DNA of 64,000 nt, from assembly GCA_963976055.1 (NCBI GenBank), contig CAXBJB010000006.1:124001-188000 (forward strand), in the 5' to 3' direction. Under the pieces are notes generated by a model. It did not search any database. It saw only the letters and a list, made by a program, of their open reading frames with translations, and was not told the origin of the DNA. Position numbers and translations under genes: made by a program. The stretch is from UBA1479 sp963976055 (GTDB taxonomy: Bacteria; Pseudomonadota; Alphaproteobacteria; Rhodospirillales; Casp-alpha2). Below, in pieces: positions 33,578 to 42,912 of this stretch (positions are counted from its first letter, which is position 1; every line of letters begins with the position of its first letter).

Positions 33578-34975
33578 TTACTGATAAACGATCAATTCCG
33601 CGTCGTCGGACAGGAAGATGACCCGGCCGTCGGCGACGATGGGCGGCACGGAAATGCCATCGGGCATTTCGACCTCTCCGATGAACTTACCCGAATAGGG
33701 CGACAAAGCCCAGGCCACACCGTGCGATCCGGCGACGATCAGACGGTCGGAGGCCAGAATGGGGCCGGTCCAGACGACGGGGTCCCGCTGCTTTTCCGGG
33801 TTTTCGAAGCGGGGCAGGGGGCGGACCCAGTAGACGCCGCCGGTGTCGCGGCTGACGGCGGCGACTTCCGCGTCGTTGGTCAGCACGAAGATGTAGTCGC
33901 CGGCGATCCAGGGACTTTCGATGCCGCCGATATCCCGTTCCCAGATGCGCCGGCCCGTGCGCAAGTCATAGGCCGCCATGATCCCGGAATGGCTGATCGC
34001 GATGACCCGGCCGCGGTCGATGATCGGACGGCCCCGGATATGCGACAGGGCGGAGACGATGTCCGAACGTTTCAGGGACGCCAGGGAATCCGACCACAGC
34101 AGGCGGCCGTTCTCGGCCCTGAGCGCCACCAGTTCGCCCGACGAATAGGGCACGACGACCACGCCCTGGTCGACGGCCGGGCTGGCGCTGCCGAGAAGAG
34201 AAGCGGACTCGGTGATGCCCGAATGATCCCAAAGCTGCTGGCCCGTATTGGCGTCCAGGGCGAAGGTGCGGTTGTCCAGGGTGACGACGAAGACCCGGCC
34301 GCCGCGCACCGTGGGGGCGGCGTGCATGGGGCCGCTCAGCACCGTGCGCCAAATTTCCTTGCCCGTCGCGGCATCCAGGGCGATGACATGTCCGAACCCG
34401 GTCGCGGCATAGACGCGGTCACCCTCGGTGGTTACGCCGCCGGATAACAGGCCGTCGTCGGCTTCGGCCTTGGGCGCCAATGCGACGTCCCAGATGGTGT
34501 CGCCGGACTTCATGTCGACGGCATAAACCTCGGATTCGGAATCCATGGTGAAGATGCGTCCGCCTGCGGCGACGGGAGAGCCGAGAATGCGCAGCTCGTC
34601 ATCGACGCCCTTGCCGACGCCGGTACTCCAGGCCTTGGCAATGTTTTCCGGCACCAGGATGTGATGCATGGCGTGGTTCGGATAGCCGCCTGGCTGCGGC
34701 CATTCCGGATTGGGCGAAGGGGCCGGCAGCAGGATTTGATGATCCTTCAATTCGGCGTCGGCCGCCAGGGTCCGCTGATTGGTCAGGATCGCGATGCGCG
34801 TACCCGGCAGGGGCACCTCTTCCTTGGAGAACAGGTCGGTGAAATAAGTGCAGCCGCCGACGCTCATGGGCGCCGCCAGGGCGATGGCGATGGACAGGGC
34901 CATGCCTCGGGCCGTGCCGCGCGGACAGGCCCACAGGCCCCGTTCCCGGCGATTTCCGCTATTCGGCGCAGCCAT
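33578..34975 (-). CDS. bamB: Outer membrane assembly lipoprotein BamB
   Basis: A 465-residue lipoprotein with an eight-bladed PQQ-like beta-propeller. The signal peptide ends in a lipobox-like SVGGC with Cys42 as the lipidated residue. Repeated propeller strands such as VYAVDMKSGDTIWD, VIALDAATGKEIWR and TFALDANTGQQLWDHS are plain. BamB is the scaffold of the BAM complex that inserts outer membrane proteins. The start at 34975 leaves a long basic n-region; an internal ATG at residue 25 is possible. Encoded between the YfgM-like protein and Der. Confidence 0.92.
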   Translation of the reverse strand: MAAPNSGNRRERGLWACPRGTARGMALSIAIALAAPMSVGGCTYFTDLFSKEEVPLPGTRIAILTNQRTLAADAELKDHQILLPAPSPNPEWPQPGGYPNHAMHHILVPENIAKAWSTGVGKGVDDELRILGSPVAAGGRIFTMDSESEVYAVDMKSGDTIWDVALAPKAEADDGLLSGGVTTEGDRVYAATGFGHVIALDAATGKEIWRTVLSGPMHAAPTVRGGRVFVVTLDNRTFALDANTGQQLWDHSGITESASLLGSASPAVDQGVVVVPYSSGELVALRAENGRLLWSDSLASLKRSDIVSALSHIRGRPIIDRGRVIAISHSGIMAAYDLRTGRRIWERDIGGIESPWIAGDYIFVLTNDAEVAAVSRDTGGVYWVRPLPRFENPEKQRDPVVWTGPILASDRLIVAGSHGVAWALSPYSGKFIGEVEMPDGISVPPIVADGRVIFLSDDAELIVYQ

Positions 34976-35028
34976 ACCGATTGTTCCCCTGTTCCCCGTG
35001 ACCCGTCCTGATTAATTCAGGGGTCCTT

Positions 35029-35688
35029 CTAACGCAATATCGTTAACAATTCCGTTGCGCGTTGGCGCATGCGGGCCGGCGTTTCCGCGTCGTTGGACAG
35101 GGCGCCGTAAATTTCCATTGCCTTGGCCTTGTCCCCAGTGCGAAGCGCCAGCGCCGCCGCCAGTTCCTGGGCGCTGAACCGCCACGGATTGCCGGCCGCC
35201 ATGAGCGGCGCCAGGCGGTCCTGAATCTTTTTGGGGTCGACGCCGGGGTCGTTCACTTCCAGACCCGCCGCCAGGATCACCGCCAGATCCTGATACAGTT
35301 TCCCGGCACCCGTGTCGGCCACGATGGCGTTATAGGCGGCGATGGCCCCGGCCGTATCTCCATTCTTGGCGAGAAGACCCGCTTCCTGAATGCGGGCAAG
35401 CAGGCCGTAACCGCCGCCTTCGCCCGACAGGCTCTTGAACGCGCTGGCTGCCGCGTCCGTGCTGTCGGTTTCGGCCAGTTTCTGGGCGGCGGCGAACCGA
35501 TCACCCAGGGCTTGGCGGGTTTCCAGATCGTATTTGACCCAGAACTGGTATCCGGCGGCGGCGGCCACGCACAGCCCGGTCGCGACGAGAATGAGCTTGC
35601 CGTAGCGGCTCCAGACCTTGTGGAACTGTTCTTGGCGCAGCTCGTCGTCGATTTCGCGGATCAGGCTGTCTTCGGTATGATCGGCCAC
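35029..35688 (-). CDS. YfgM-like membrane-anchored TPR protein
   Basis: A 219-residue protein read from GTG 35688, which has GGGAG seven bases upstream; upstream in-frame starts lack one. It has a short cytoplasmic start (EIDDELRQEQFHKVWSRYGK), one TM at ~32-52 (LILVATGLCVAAAAGYQFW) and a periplasmic helical-repeat domain. This matches YfgM, an ancillary subunit of the SecYEG translocon linked to periplasmic chaperones. The gene order yfgM-bamB-der supports the call. Confidence 0.82.
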   Translation of the reverse strand: MADHTEDSLIREIDDELRQEQFHKVWSRYGKLILVATGLCVAAAAGYQFWVKYDLETRQALGDRFAAAQKLAETDSTDAAASAFKSLSGEGGGYGLLARIQEAGLLAKNGDTAGAIAAYNAIVADTGAGKLYQDLAVILAAGLEVNDPGVDPKKIQDRLAPLMAAGNPWRFSAQELAAALALRTGDKAKAMEIYGALSNDAETPARMRQRATELLTILR

Positions 35689-35873
35689 TTTTGGCTCCCG
35701 TCGGTAACGGTTGGAATTGGCGGGGAAAATAGTGGCCTTTTCCCGCGATAGCAACTGGCGGTGGCGGGGGACGGTTATGGAGGGATTTACGGCTCCTTAA
35801 CGATGATGGGCGACAATGCACGGTGGTGGCGGTTTAATGCGCCGTAACCCGTATCGAAGGGCGACCCAAGGGA

Positions 35874-36185
35874 ATGAAACGACTTCTTGCGATTTTCATC
35901 GTCTGTATGCTGGCGGCCGGCTGCGCCGGCATTGTCGGTGCCGAGGGCGTATCCATCATGGCGACGGACAAGACGGTCGTCGACCATGTCATCTCGCTGT
36001 CGAGCGGCAAGAACTGTTCGACCATCCGCAAGGACCTGGGCATGACCTATTGCGAGGAAGACGAGAAGATTCCGCAGATGAACGTGTTCTGCTACCGCAC
36101 GCTGGGCGAGATCACCTGCTACGACAGGCCGGTGTACGACGGCAAGCAGGAGCGGGTCCGCCAGGGCGGCGAAAAACCCCGCTGA
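35874..36185 (+). CDS. Small predicted lipoprotein
   Basis: A 103-residue protein with a lipoprotein signal (KRLLAIFIVCMLAAGC, lipidated Cys17). The mature part has four further cysteines (NCST, TYCEED, VFCYR, ITCYD) that may form disulfides in the periplasm. Function unknown. It stands alone, 186 bases from the divergent YfgM-like gene and before a Sel1-repeat protein gene; no operon partner is obvious. Confidence 0.72.
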   Translation: MKRLLAIFIVCMLAAGCAGIVGAEGVSIMATDKTVVDHVISLSSGKNCSTIRKDLGMTYCEEDEKIPQMNVFCYRTLGEITCYDRPVYDGKQERVRQGGEKPR

Positions 36186-36239
36186 TCGCCGTAACGGACG
36201 CTTGTTCTTAAGGGCCTGCTGTCGTTCAATGGCCGCTCC

Positions 36240-36959
36240 ATGCGATTCCTTGCCTATACATTGTTGCTGACCACGCTCCTGGGTTCCGGTTGGGCCGCTT
36301 GGTTCTTTTTCGGCGGGCCCGCCCAGGACGACGATCCCGCGTTGACCGCGTTGAAGCAGCGCGTGGCGCAACTTGAGCAATCCGTGCAGAAGGGCGACCT
36401 GAACGCCCGGATCGACCTGGGATGGGTCCTGATCCGCAAGGAGTCCCGGCTGCCCGATCCGGACCGCGCCGTTGCCCTGTTCCGCGAGGCCGCCGGCAAG
36501 GGGGCCGTCAGGGCGCAATACGCCCTGGGTTGGGCCTATGCCAAGGGGCGCGGCGTGCCCGTCGATTATGCCCAGGCGGCGGAATGGTACCGTGTGGCGG
36601 CGACGGCGGGCGGCGACGCCGATGCCCAGTTCGCGCTGGGCGAGCTTTATTTCCGCGGCCTTGGCGTGGCCAACGACTACGGCCGGGCGATCGACCTGTA
36701 CCGCGCCGCCGCGATGCGCGGCCATCCGGTCGCCCAGTATCTGATGGGGGTCATGTACCAGGAAGGCTGGGGCGTGAAGCGCGATCTGGTCGAAGCCTAC
36801 AAGTGGCTGACCCTGGCCGCCCCCCAGGCGGCTCGCATCCAGGCTCATAATCCTCAATTCGATCCCCGCGGCCAGCGCGAGCACCTGATGGTCAAGCTGA
36901 ACCGGACACAGATCAACCGGGCCGAACGCATGGCCCGCGACATGACCAATGGCAAATGA
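36240..36959 (+). CDS. Sel1-repeat protein with N-terminal membrane anchor
   Basis: A 239-residue protein with a signal anchor at residues 3-23 and about four Sel1-like repeats (ARIDLGWVLIRKE, AQYALGWAYAKGRGV, AQFALGELYFRGLGV, AQYLMGVMYQEGWGV). Such repeats form helical solenoids that bind other proteins, commonly in the periplasm. The ATG at 36240 has no strong ribosome site. The glutamine amidotransferase gene follows after 15 bases. Confidence 0.8.
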   Translation: MRFLAYTLLLTTLLGSGWAAWFFFGGPAQDDDPALTALKQRVAQLEQSVQKGDLNARIDLGWVLIRKESRLPDPDRAVALFREAAGKGAVRAQYALGWAYAKGRGVPVDYAQAAEWYRVAATAGGDADAQFALGELYFRGLGVANDYGRAIDLYRAAAMRGHPVAQYLMGVMYQEGWGVKRDLVEAYKWLTLAAPQAARIQAHNPQFDPRGQREHLMVKLNRTQINRAERMARDMTNGK

Positions 36960-36974
36960 AGGACATGACATAAG

Positions 36975-37853
36975 GTGACCACACCGGAACTTCGCCTTCT
37001 CATCATCGAAGGCAACACGGCGGCGGGCAACGCGGCCATGGCGGTCGCGGGCGTGGGCACCAACGCGGATCAGTATGCGGATGCGGTCCGGCGCTCGGCC
37101 CCCGACGCGGACATCCATGTCGTCCATCCCGCCGACGGGGCGGTCTCTCTGCCGGCGGGGACGGCCTTAAGTGATTTCGATGGCGCGATCCTGGGGGGCT
37201 CGGGCCTGTTTGTGCGCGCCCAGGGCAATGCCCCCGAGGTTCAACGCCAGGTCGATCTGGTGCGGGCTCTGTTCGGCGACGGCGTGCCGATGCTGGGAAG
37301 CTGCTGGGGATTGCAGGTTGCGGCGGTCGCCGCCGGGGGCGATGTGGCGCCGAGCCCCAACGGGCGCGAGGTCGGTATCTGCCGCGCCATCACGCTGAGC
37401 GACGCGGGGGCCGCGTTTCCCATGTTCGCGGGCAAGCCTAGGACGTTCGACTCCCTCGCCATTCATTACGACGAGGTCACCCGCCTGCCGACCGGGGCCG
37501 CCGTGCTTGCCGCCAACGGACACAGCCCGATCCAGGCGGCGGCGTTCACCTTCGGAAAAGGCGTGTTCTGGGGTGTCCAGTATCACCCCGAATTCTCATT
37601 TTCCCACATGGCGCGGCTGATCCGCCGTTATGGTCCGGACATGGTGACGCAGGGCATCTATCCCGACCAGACGGCCATGGATCGGGAGACCGAGGCCATG
37701 TTGCGCCTGGACGCCCGTGCCGAGGGAGGTAAGGCGAATGCCGCGCTGCCGTCGGCGGACCTGGGATTTAGTGAAACGGTGACGGAAACGGCGATGCGGT
37801 GCCGGGAAATCGACAATTGGTTGCAGTTTTGTCGAAGTGAAAAATCAGGCTGA
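36975..37853 (+). CDS. Class I glutamine amidotransferase-like protein
   Basis: A 292-residue protein from GTG 36975. The amidotransferase triad is visible: nucleophile Cys in GSCWGLQVAA near residue 108 and the His-Glu pair in GVQYHPEF near 200. The glutaminase domain covers most of the protein; the last ~60 residues are an extra tail with no known motif. Relatives act as free-standing GMP-synthase-like or gamma-glutamyl hydrolases. No synthetase partner is adjacent, so the accepted substrate is unknown. Confidence 0.82.
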   Translation: MTTPELRLLIIEGNTAAGNAAMAVAGVGTNADQYADAVRRSAPDADIHVVHPADGAVSLPAGTALSDFDGAILGGSGLFVRAQGNAPEVQRQVDLVRALFGDGVPMLGSCWGLQVAAVAAGGDVAPSPNGREVGICRAITLSDAGAAFPMFAGKPRTFDSLAIHYDEVTRLPTGAAVLAANGHSPIQAAAFTFGKGVFWGVQYHPEFSFSHMARLIRRYGPDMVTQGIYPDQTAMDRETEAMLRLDARAEGGKANAALPSADLGFSETVTETAMRCREIDNWLQFCRSEKSG

Positions 37854-38420
37854 ATGCGATGTGAAAGATTAATTGTTCAATTTTTACCGTATCTATTATT
37901 GTAATTTTATTATTTAAAACAAATACATAAATTATTTTTCATAATAATTTAGTATTAATATTTTTTTCAGAATAAAATTTACCATATTTAATATTGATAT
38001 ATTTAATTGATTCTCGTGGTCGTAAAAATTACTGGATGTTTCACGTCTAGTACTTTTGTATAGCTAGAACTCCCTCAAGATTGATGGGTATCCTTCAGCC
38101 ATGCTGGGAATTGGGGCCTGTTTTCATGTCATTGGGCACACGGTCTTGCTACACCTGCGGCGGGACTTGGGGATCGGCGTTGCGATCGACACCTTCGATT
38201 TGGGAGGTGTCAATTTTGAATAAGACCCAGGCGATAGCCAGGGCATGGTGGAGGTGTTCTTCATGACTATTCGGTCGAATGGGGGTTAAGTCCGTTTCGA
38301 AACTGACGAAATTAGAATTTTCGCATAGGATGCGTGGCCCTTGAGGGGGGAGAGCTACCCGTACCTGCAGGAAACAATGTGGGACGGACGATTAAATAAC
38401 CAAGAAAAGGGTTTGGGACG
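37854..38420. other. Long intergenic region with AT-rich island before the chemoreceptor
   Basis: About 570 bases without a credible gene. From 37866 to 38036 it is extremely AT-rich; in the 60 bases from 37921 only five are G or C. The rest (38040-38380) has intermediate composition, and a 61-residue open frame at 38081-38266 has no ribosome site and no protein-like features. It ends in the repeat at 38386-38438. Confidence 0.75.
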
Positions 38421-38438
38421 ATGAATGACCAAGAAAAG
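38386..38438 (+). repeat. Imperfect direct repeat over the start of the chemoreceptor gene
   Basis: GGACGATTAAATAACC plus AAGAAAAG at 38386-38409 is repeated with small changes as GGACGATGAATGACC plus AAGAAAAG at 38416-38438. The second copy contains the ATG at 38421; the first has ATTAAATAA at the equivalent place, so the duplication is of a translation start without the start codon. Confidence 0.7.
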
Positions 38439-40991
38439 CCCGTCGTCGAGGATGCGGTGGAGGCCCCTTACGTGGATGAGGAGGGGCCGGAGGTTGCGTC
38501 TGAGGTGACGGAAGTTGAGGATCACGCGGCTACCGGTACTGAGCCGGCACCGGATAGCCTGAAACCGGAAACGCCCCCCGAAAAACGGGCCGCACCCCAG
38601 TCGGGCAGAATGGCACGTGGCGGAATGGGCATTGGCGGGCGGCTGCTGTTGTCCGTTCTGGCGATTTTCGCGACGACCGTCGTCGCCATCGTCATCGGCT
38701 GGGTGTCGATGACCTCGTCATCGAACACCATGAGCGAGATCACGCATGTGAAGTCGCCGGCCGTGGCGGATGCGCTTCGCCTGTCGGAAACGGTCGCGCG
38801 CATCACATCCCTTGCACCGGCCCTGGTCGCCGCCAAGACGAATGTTGAGCGCGAGGATATCGCCGCGCGCGTGCAATCCATCTTCGAGCAATTCGCCGGG
38901 ATCGTCGCCAGTGCCAAGATCGGTGCAGAGGTCATGACCAATCTGCAGTCCGGAGCCGATGAGTTGAAGGCGCTGCTTGGTGAGATCGAGGCAAAGGTCA
39001 CCGAACGCAACAGACTGGCCGGCATCCGCGTCGCGGCAATGGAGCAATTACGGGCGCTGCACAAGGAACTCGCCGTCGGTGCGGCGGGGATCATCGACGA
39101 TGTGACCTTCAATCTTTCCCTCGGTGTCGAGGCTGTTGATGCGACCCAACCGGGCGCGTTGCTGGAATTCGTCGAGTCCGGAATCGAGCCCCTGTCGGCG
39201 GCCATGAACGTGAAGGCCGAAGCCAATCAGATTGTCGGTCTTCTGGGCAATGCGGCAACGGAAACCCAAAGCGAAAACCTGCAGCCGTTGCGGGAACGGT
39301 TCATCGGGTCGAAGTCGCAATTCCTGGACGCCATGTCGCTGATCAGCGAGTCTGACGCAGCCCAGAAGTTGGCCGAACAGGGCGGCAAGCTACTTGCCTT
39401 TGGTGCCGCCGAAGGCAATGTCTTTGACAACCGCATCGCCGAACTGCAGACGCAGGACGACATCGAGGGCCTGATGACCAAAAGCCGCGAGCTTTCGGCG
39501 AAGTTCAGCGACGACATCGCGGGCGTGGTCGACGTGGCGGAAACGCAGATGGCCGAAGAGGCCGCGGCCGCCGAAGCATCCGCTGCGGCGAACAAGAAGG
39601 TTCTCATGTTCCTCGCCGGGTTCTCGCTGCTGATCGCCGCAGGTGTGTACCTGATGTATGTCCGCCGCCTAGTGGCCCGTCTGGTGACCCTGTCGGACAC
39701 CATGGTGGCGCTTGCTGACGGTGATCTGAATGTCACGGTCGACACCCATGGTTCGGACGAGGTCGCCGCCATGGCCGGCACGGTCCAGGTGTTCAAGGAA
39801 AACGCCGAGGAAGTGAACCGCATGGCGGCGGAGCGCGAGACCGAAGACCGGCGCAACCGCCGCCGGTTGCGCAGTCAAGTCCTGGCGCTCAATGCCGCGC
39901 TGGAGGAAGAAGTCGCCAAGGCCGTCGATCTGGTCAAGGACCGTGTCAACACGGTCGAGAACTCGGCCCGGGCGGCGGCGGACCTGTCGCAATCGGCCCA
40001 CACCCAGGCCTCGACCGTGGCCAGTGCCGCCGAGGAAGCGACGATCAACGTGCAGACCGTCGCCTCGGCGGCGGAGGAACTCTCGGCCTCGATCAACGAG
40101 ATTTCCTCGCAGGTCGGCCAGTCGTCGCAGATCGCGCGGCAGGCGACCGAGGAAGCGGGCCGCACCAACACCCAGATCCAGGGCCTGGCCCAGGCGGCGG
40201 AAAAGATCGGCGAGGTCGTCTCTCTGATCACCGACATCGCCGAGCAGACCAACCTTTTGGCCTTGAACGCGACCATCGAGGCGGCCCGCGCCGGCGACGC
40301 CGGCAAGGGCTTCGCCGTGGTGGCGTCGGAGGTCAAGAATCTGGCCAACCAGACCGCCAAGGCGACGGAGGAGATCGGCAAGCAGATCGGCGACATCCAG
40401 TCGGCGACGCAGAACAGCGTGACGGCCATCGCCGGCATCACCAAGACGATTTCCGACATCAACGAGATTTCGTCGTCGGTGGCGGCGGCGGTCGAACAGC
40501 AGGGCGTGGCGACGCAGGAGATCGCGCGCAACGTGGAACAGGCGGCGGCCGGCACCCAGGAGGTGTCGTCCAACATCATCCAGGTCACGGAGGTCGCGGG
40601 CCAGTCCGGCGAGGCGGCGTCGCAGCAGTTGGAGGCGGCGGCCCAGGTCAAGTCGGGCATCGACCACATGAACGGCCGCCTGCTGGAGATCATCCGCGAC
40701 AGCCAGGATCCGGACTATTCGACGCGCCATCCGATGGGGCAAAGGATCGCGGTGACGGTGGCCAGCGTGACCAAGGAGACGACGTTGCACAGCCTGTCCA
40801 TGGGCGGCGGCGTGGTGCTTGACCGGGGGCTTGAGGTCACGGAAGGCGACACCTTCACCATCGACCTACTGGACCTTGGGACCTACGAGGCGTCCATCGT
40901 CGCCAAGACCGAGGATCATACTCATGCGCGTCTGGATATGAATGACGCGGATGCGGAACGCCTCATGGCGTTTGTCCGGTCCTTGGCTTAG
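38421..40991 (+). CDS. Methyl-accepting chemotaxis protein with C-terminal PilZ-like domain
   Basis: An 856-residue receptor. It begins with ~70 acidic, Pro-rich cytoplasmic residues, then TM1 (~76-97), a ~295-residue periplasmic helical sensor region, TM2 (~393-413), HAMP (~414-465) and the signalling domain with the hairpin tip EQTNLLALNATIEAARAG. After ~755 an extra domain follows with RHPMGQR and SLSMGGG, positioned like the RxxxR and DxSxxG motifs of c-di-GMP-binding PilZ domains, though the second motif lacks the usual D/N. If functional, it would couple c-di-GMP to chemotaxis. A single gene; no che operon nearby. Confidence 0.92.
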   Translation: MNDQEKPVVEDAVEAPYVDEEGPEVASEVTEVEDHAATGTEPAPDSLKPETPPEKRAAPQSGRMARGGMGIGGRLLLSVLAIFATTVVAIVIGWVSMTSSSNTMSEITHVKSPAVADALRLSETVARITSLAPALVAAKTNVEREDIAARVQSIFEQFAGIVASAKIGAEVMTNLQSGADELKALLGEIEAKVTERNRLAGIRVAAMEQLRALHKELAVGAAGIIDDVTFNLSLGVEAVDATQPGALLEFVESGIEPLSAAMNVKAEANQIVGLLGNAATETQSENLQPLRERFIGSKSQFLDAMSLISESDAAQKLAEQGGKLLAFGAAEGNVFDNRIAELQTQDDIEGLMTKSRELSAKFSDDIAGVVDVAETQMAEEAAAAEASAAANKKVLMFLAGFSLLIAAGVYLMYVRRLVARLVTLSDTMVALADGDLNVTVDTHGSDEVAAMAGTVQVFKENAEEVNRMAAERETEDRRNRRRLRSQVLALNAALEEEVAKAVDLVKDRVNTVENSARAAADLSQSAHTQASTVASAAEEATINVQTVASAAEELSASINEISSQVGQSSQIARQATEEAGRTNTQIQGLAQAAEKIGEVVSLITDIAEQTNLLALNATIEAARAGDAGKGFAVVASEVKNLANQTAKATEEIGKQIGDIQSATQNSVTAIAGITKTISDINEISSSVAAAVEQQGVATQEIARNVEQAAAGTQEVSSNIIQVTEVAGQSGEAASQQLEAAAQVKSGIDHMNGRLLEIIRDSQDPDYSTRHPMGQRIAVTVASVTKETTLHSLSMGGGVVLDRGLEVTEGDTFTIDLLDLGTYEASIVAKTEDHTHARLDMNDADAERLMAFVRSLA

Positions 40992-41032
40992 ATCGCCATT
41001 GCTGAATTGCGGTTTCCGGGGCCGCCGGGGGA

Positions 41033-41653
41033 TTACACCTCCGGCGTGCCCGGTCCGCCCGTGAAGCGGTAGTAGTACCACAGCATCAAGGCGGCGGTGG
41101 ACCGCCAGGGCCGCCAGCGCTCGGCGATGAGGGCCAGTTCCTTGGGCTTGGGGCGAGCCTCCAGGCGCATCAGGCGGGCGGCTGATTCCGCCAGCGCCAG
41201 ATCGCCCGACGGCATGACGTCGGGCCGCTGCAACGCGAACATCAGGTAGATTTCCGCCGTCCATTGGCCGATGCCCTTGAGCCGCGTCAGGGTTTCCAGA
41301 ACCTCGTCGTCGGGGGCCTGGCGCAGGCTGTCGAAATCAAGGTCCCCCGCCGTCACGGCCTCGGCCACGCCGCGGATGTATTTTACCTTGGGGCGAGACA
41401 GGCCGAAGGCGCGCAGGTCGTCGTCGGACTTGCCGAGAACGGCCTCGGCATTCACCGTGCCCAATCCGGCCTCGACCCGGCGCAGGATGGCGGCCCCGGC
41501 ATGAGCGGATACTTGCTGTCCGATGATGCTGGCGACGATGGCCGGAAACCCGTCCGGGCGGTGGCGGGGTAGGGGGGCGCCGGCTTCCGCATAGGCGCGG
41601 GCCATGAATTCGCACTGATCGACCAGTTCCAGAAGACCGGGTGTGGCGGGCAT
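41033..41653 (-). CDS. DNA-3-methyladenine glycosylase II-like (HhH-GPD)
   Basis: A 206-residue base-excision repair glycosylase. The helix-hairpin-helix is LTRLKGIGQWTAEIYLMFA near residues 115-135, followed by the catalytic aspartate in PSGDLALAESA. This matches the short AlkA/Mag group that removes alkylated purines. It is the downstream partner of an alcohol dehydrogenase gene nine bases away, which seems unrelated in function. Confidence 0.88.
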   Translation of the reverse strand: MPATPGLLELVDQCEFMARAYAEAGAPLPRHRPDGFPAIVASIIGQQVSAHAGAAILRRVEAGLGTVNAEAVLGKSDDDLRAFGLSRPKVKYIRGVAEAVTAGDLDFDSLRQAPDDEVLETLTRLKGIGQWTAEIYLMFALQRPDVMPSGDLALAESAARLMRLEARPKPKELALIAERWRPWRSTAALMLWYYYRFTGGPGTPEV

Positions 41654-41662
41654 GGCGGCGTC

Positions 41663-42853
41663 CTATCCCAGGGTGCCGGAAAGGGCATGGGACATCACCC
41701 CATGCAGGGCGGGGGCATCCACGGGGACCGGATTTTCCCGGGCGGTAACATCGCCGGCGGCGGTTGCCGCCAAGGTCTCCAGATCGTCCGCGCCGACCCC
41801 CAGGCCGTCCAAAGTATGGGGGATTTGGAAGGTCTCGCGGATCGCCAATGTCCAGTCCATCAGGCCGGTGAAATCCGCGCGGGGCAATCCCATGCAGCGG
41901 GCCAACACGGCACAGCGGTCGTCGATGGCGGCCCGGTTATGGTCCAGCACATAGGGCAGGACCACGGCATTGGTCAGGCCGTGGTGGCTGTCCTTGTGCG
42001 CGCCGATGGCATGCGAGATCGCGTGCACGGCGCCCAGCCCCTTGTTGAAGGCGACTGCCCCCATGGCGGCGGCGGCCATCATCTGGGTTCGTGCCTCGAT
42101 GTCGCCGCCGTCGGCGACGGCGCGCGGCAACCAGGTCGCGATCAGGCGCATGCCCTCGGCGGCGATGCCGTCGCACAGGGGGTTGTAGGTGGTCGCGCAA
42201 TAGGCCTCGATACAATGCACGGCGGCGTCCATGCCGGTCCAGGCGGTCAGGTTCGCGGGCAGGCCGATAACCAATTCCGGGTCGCAGATCACCGTGCGGG
42301 CCAGCAGATTGGTGTGATAGAGGATGCGCTTGGTCCGCGCGTCTTCGTCGGAGATCACAGCGGCATAGCCCATTTCCGATCCCGTGCCCGACGTGGTGGG
42401 CACCGCGATCAGGGGGGCGATGGCCGATCCATCAATTTCCCGGTAACGCGGCCCGCCCACGGCGTAATCCAGGGCCGGTCCATCGTGGCCTGTCTGCAGG
42501 GCGATGGCCTTGGCCGCGTCCATGGCCGATCCACCGCCGATGGCGACGATGCCGTCACGCCCGCTGTCCCCGAAGGCGGCGGCGCCGGCGGCGACGTTCG
42601 TCGCCGTGGGGTTGGATTTGACCTGGGAAAACACCTCGGAATCCAGGCCCGCGTCGGTCAAGGACGCCCCCGCCGCCGCGACGATGCCGGATGCCGCAAG
42701 ACCCGCGTCGGTCACGACCAGGGGCCGCTTGATGCCCAGGCGCGCCGCCGTCTTGCCCAGTTCGACCAGGCGTCCGGGGCCGAAGCGCACGGCGGTGGGA
42801 AATGGCCAGTTGGCGGTCAGTCGGGCAGTGTCGGCGGTCATGACGAGAGGCAC
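41663..42853 (-). CDS. Iron-containing alcohol dehydrogenase
   Basis: A 396-residue group III alcohol dehydrogenase. The nucleotide-binding GGGSAMDAAKAI lies near residues 102-113, and the metal site is formed by the HAISHAIGAHKDSHHGLTNA stretch near 260, whose histidines ligate iron. Family members oxidise or reduce short alcohols, lactaldehyde or diols; the substrate is not clear. Starts 48 bases from the FecR gene on the same strand but probably separately expressed. Confidence 0.9.
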   Translation of the reverse strand: MPLVMTADTARLTANWPFPTAVRFGPGRLVELGKTAARLGIKRPLVVTDAGLAASGIVAAAGASLTDAGLDSEVFSQVKSNPTATNVAAGAAAFGDSGRDGIVAIGGGSAMDAAKAIALQTGHDGPALDYAVGGPRYREIDGSAIAPLIAVPTTSGTGSEMGYAAVISDEDARTKRILYHTNLLARTVICDPELVIGLPANLTAWTGMDAAVHCIEAYCATTYNPLCDGIAAEGMRLIATWLPRAVADGGDIEARTQMMAAAAMGAVAFNKGLGAVHAISHAIGAHKDSHHGLTNAVVLPYVLDHNRAAIDDRCAVLARCMGLPRADFTGLMDWTLAIRETFQIPHTLDGLGVGADDLETLAATAAGDVTARENPVPVDAPALHGVMSHALSGTLG

Positions 42854-42912
42854 CCAGTCGGTCGGTTGCGGGGGCGCCAGTTTCCCCAGGCCGGGGTTAA
42901 ATGTCCACCGCC

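Noticed and set aside
38081..38266. 61-residue open frame in the AT-rich gap
   Set aside because: No ribosome site, no protein-like pattern, many Cys and Trp.
40995..41035. GC-rich repeat between the chemoreceptor and the glycosylase as a terminator
   Set aside because: The stem is imperfect and no T-run follows on either strand.
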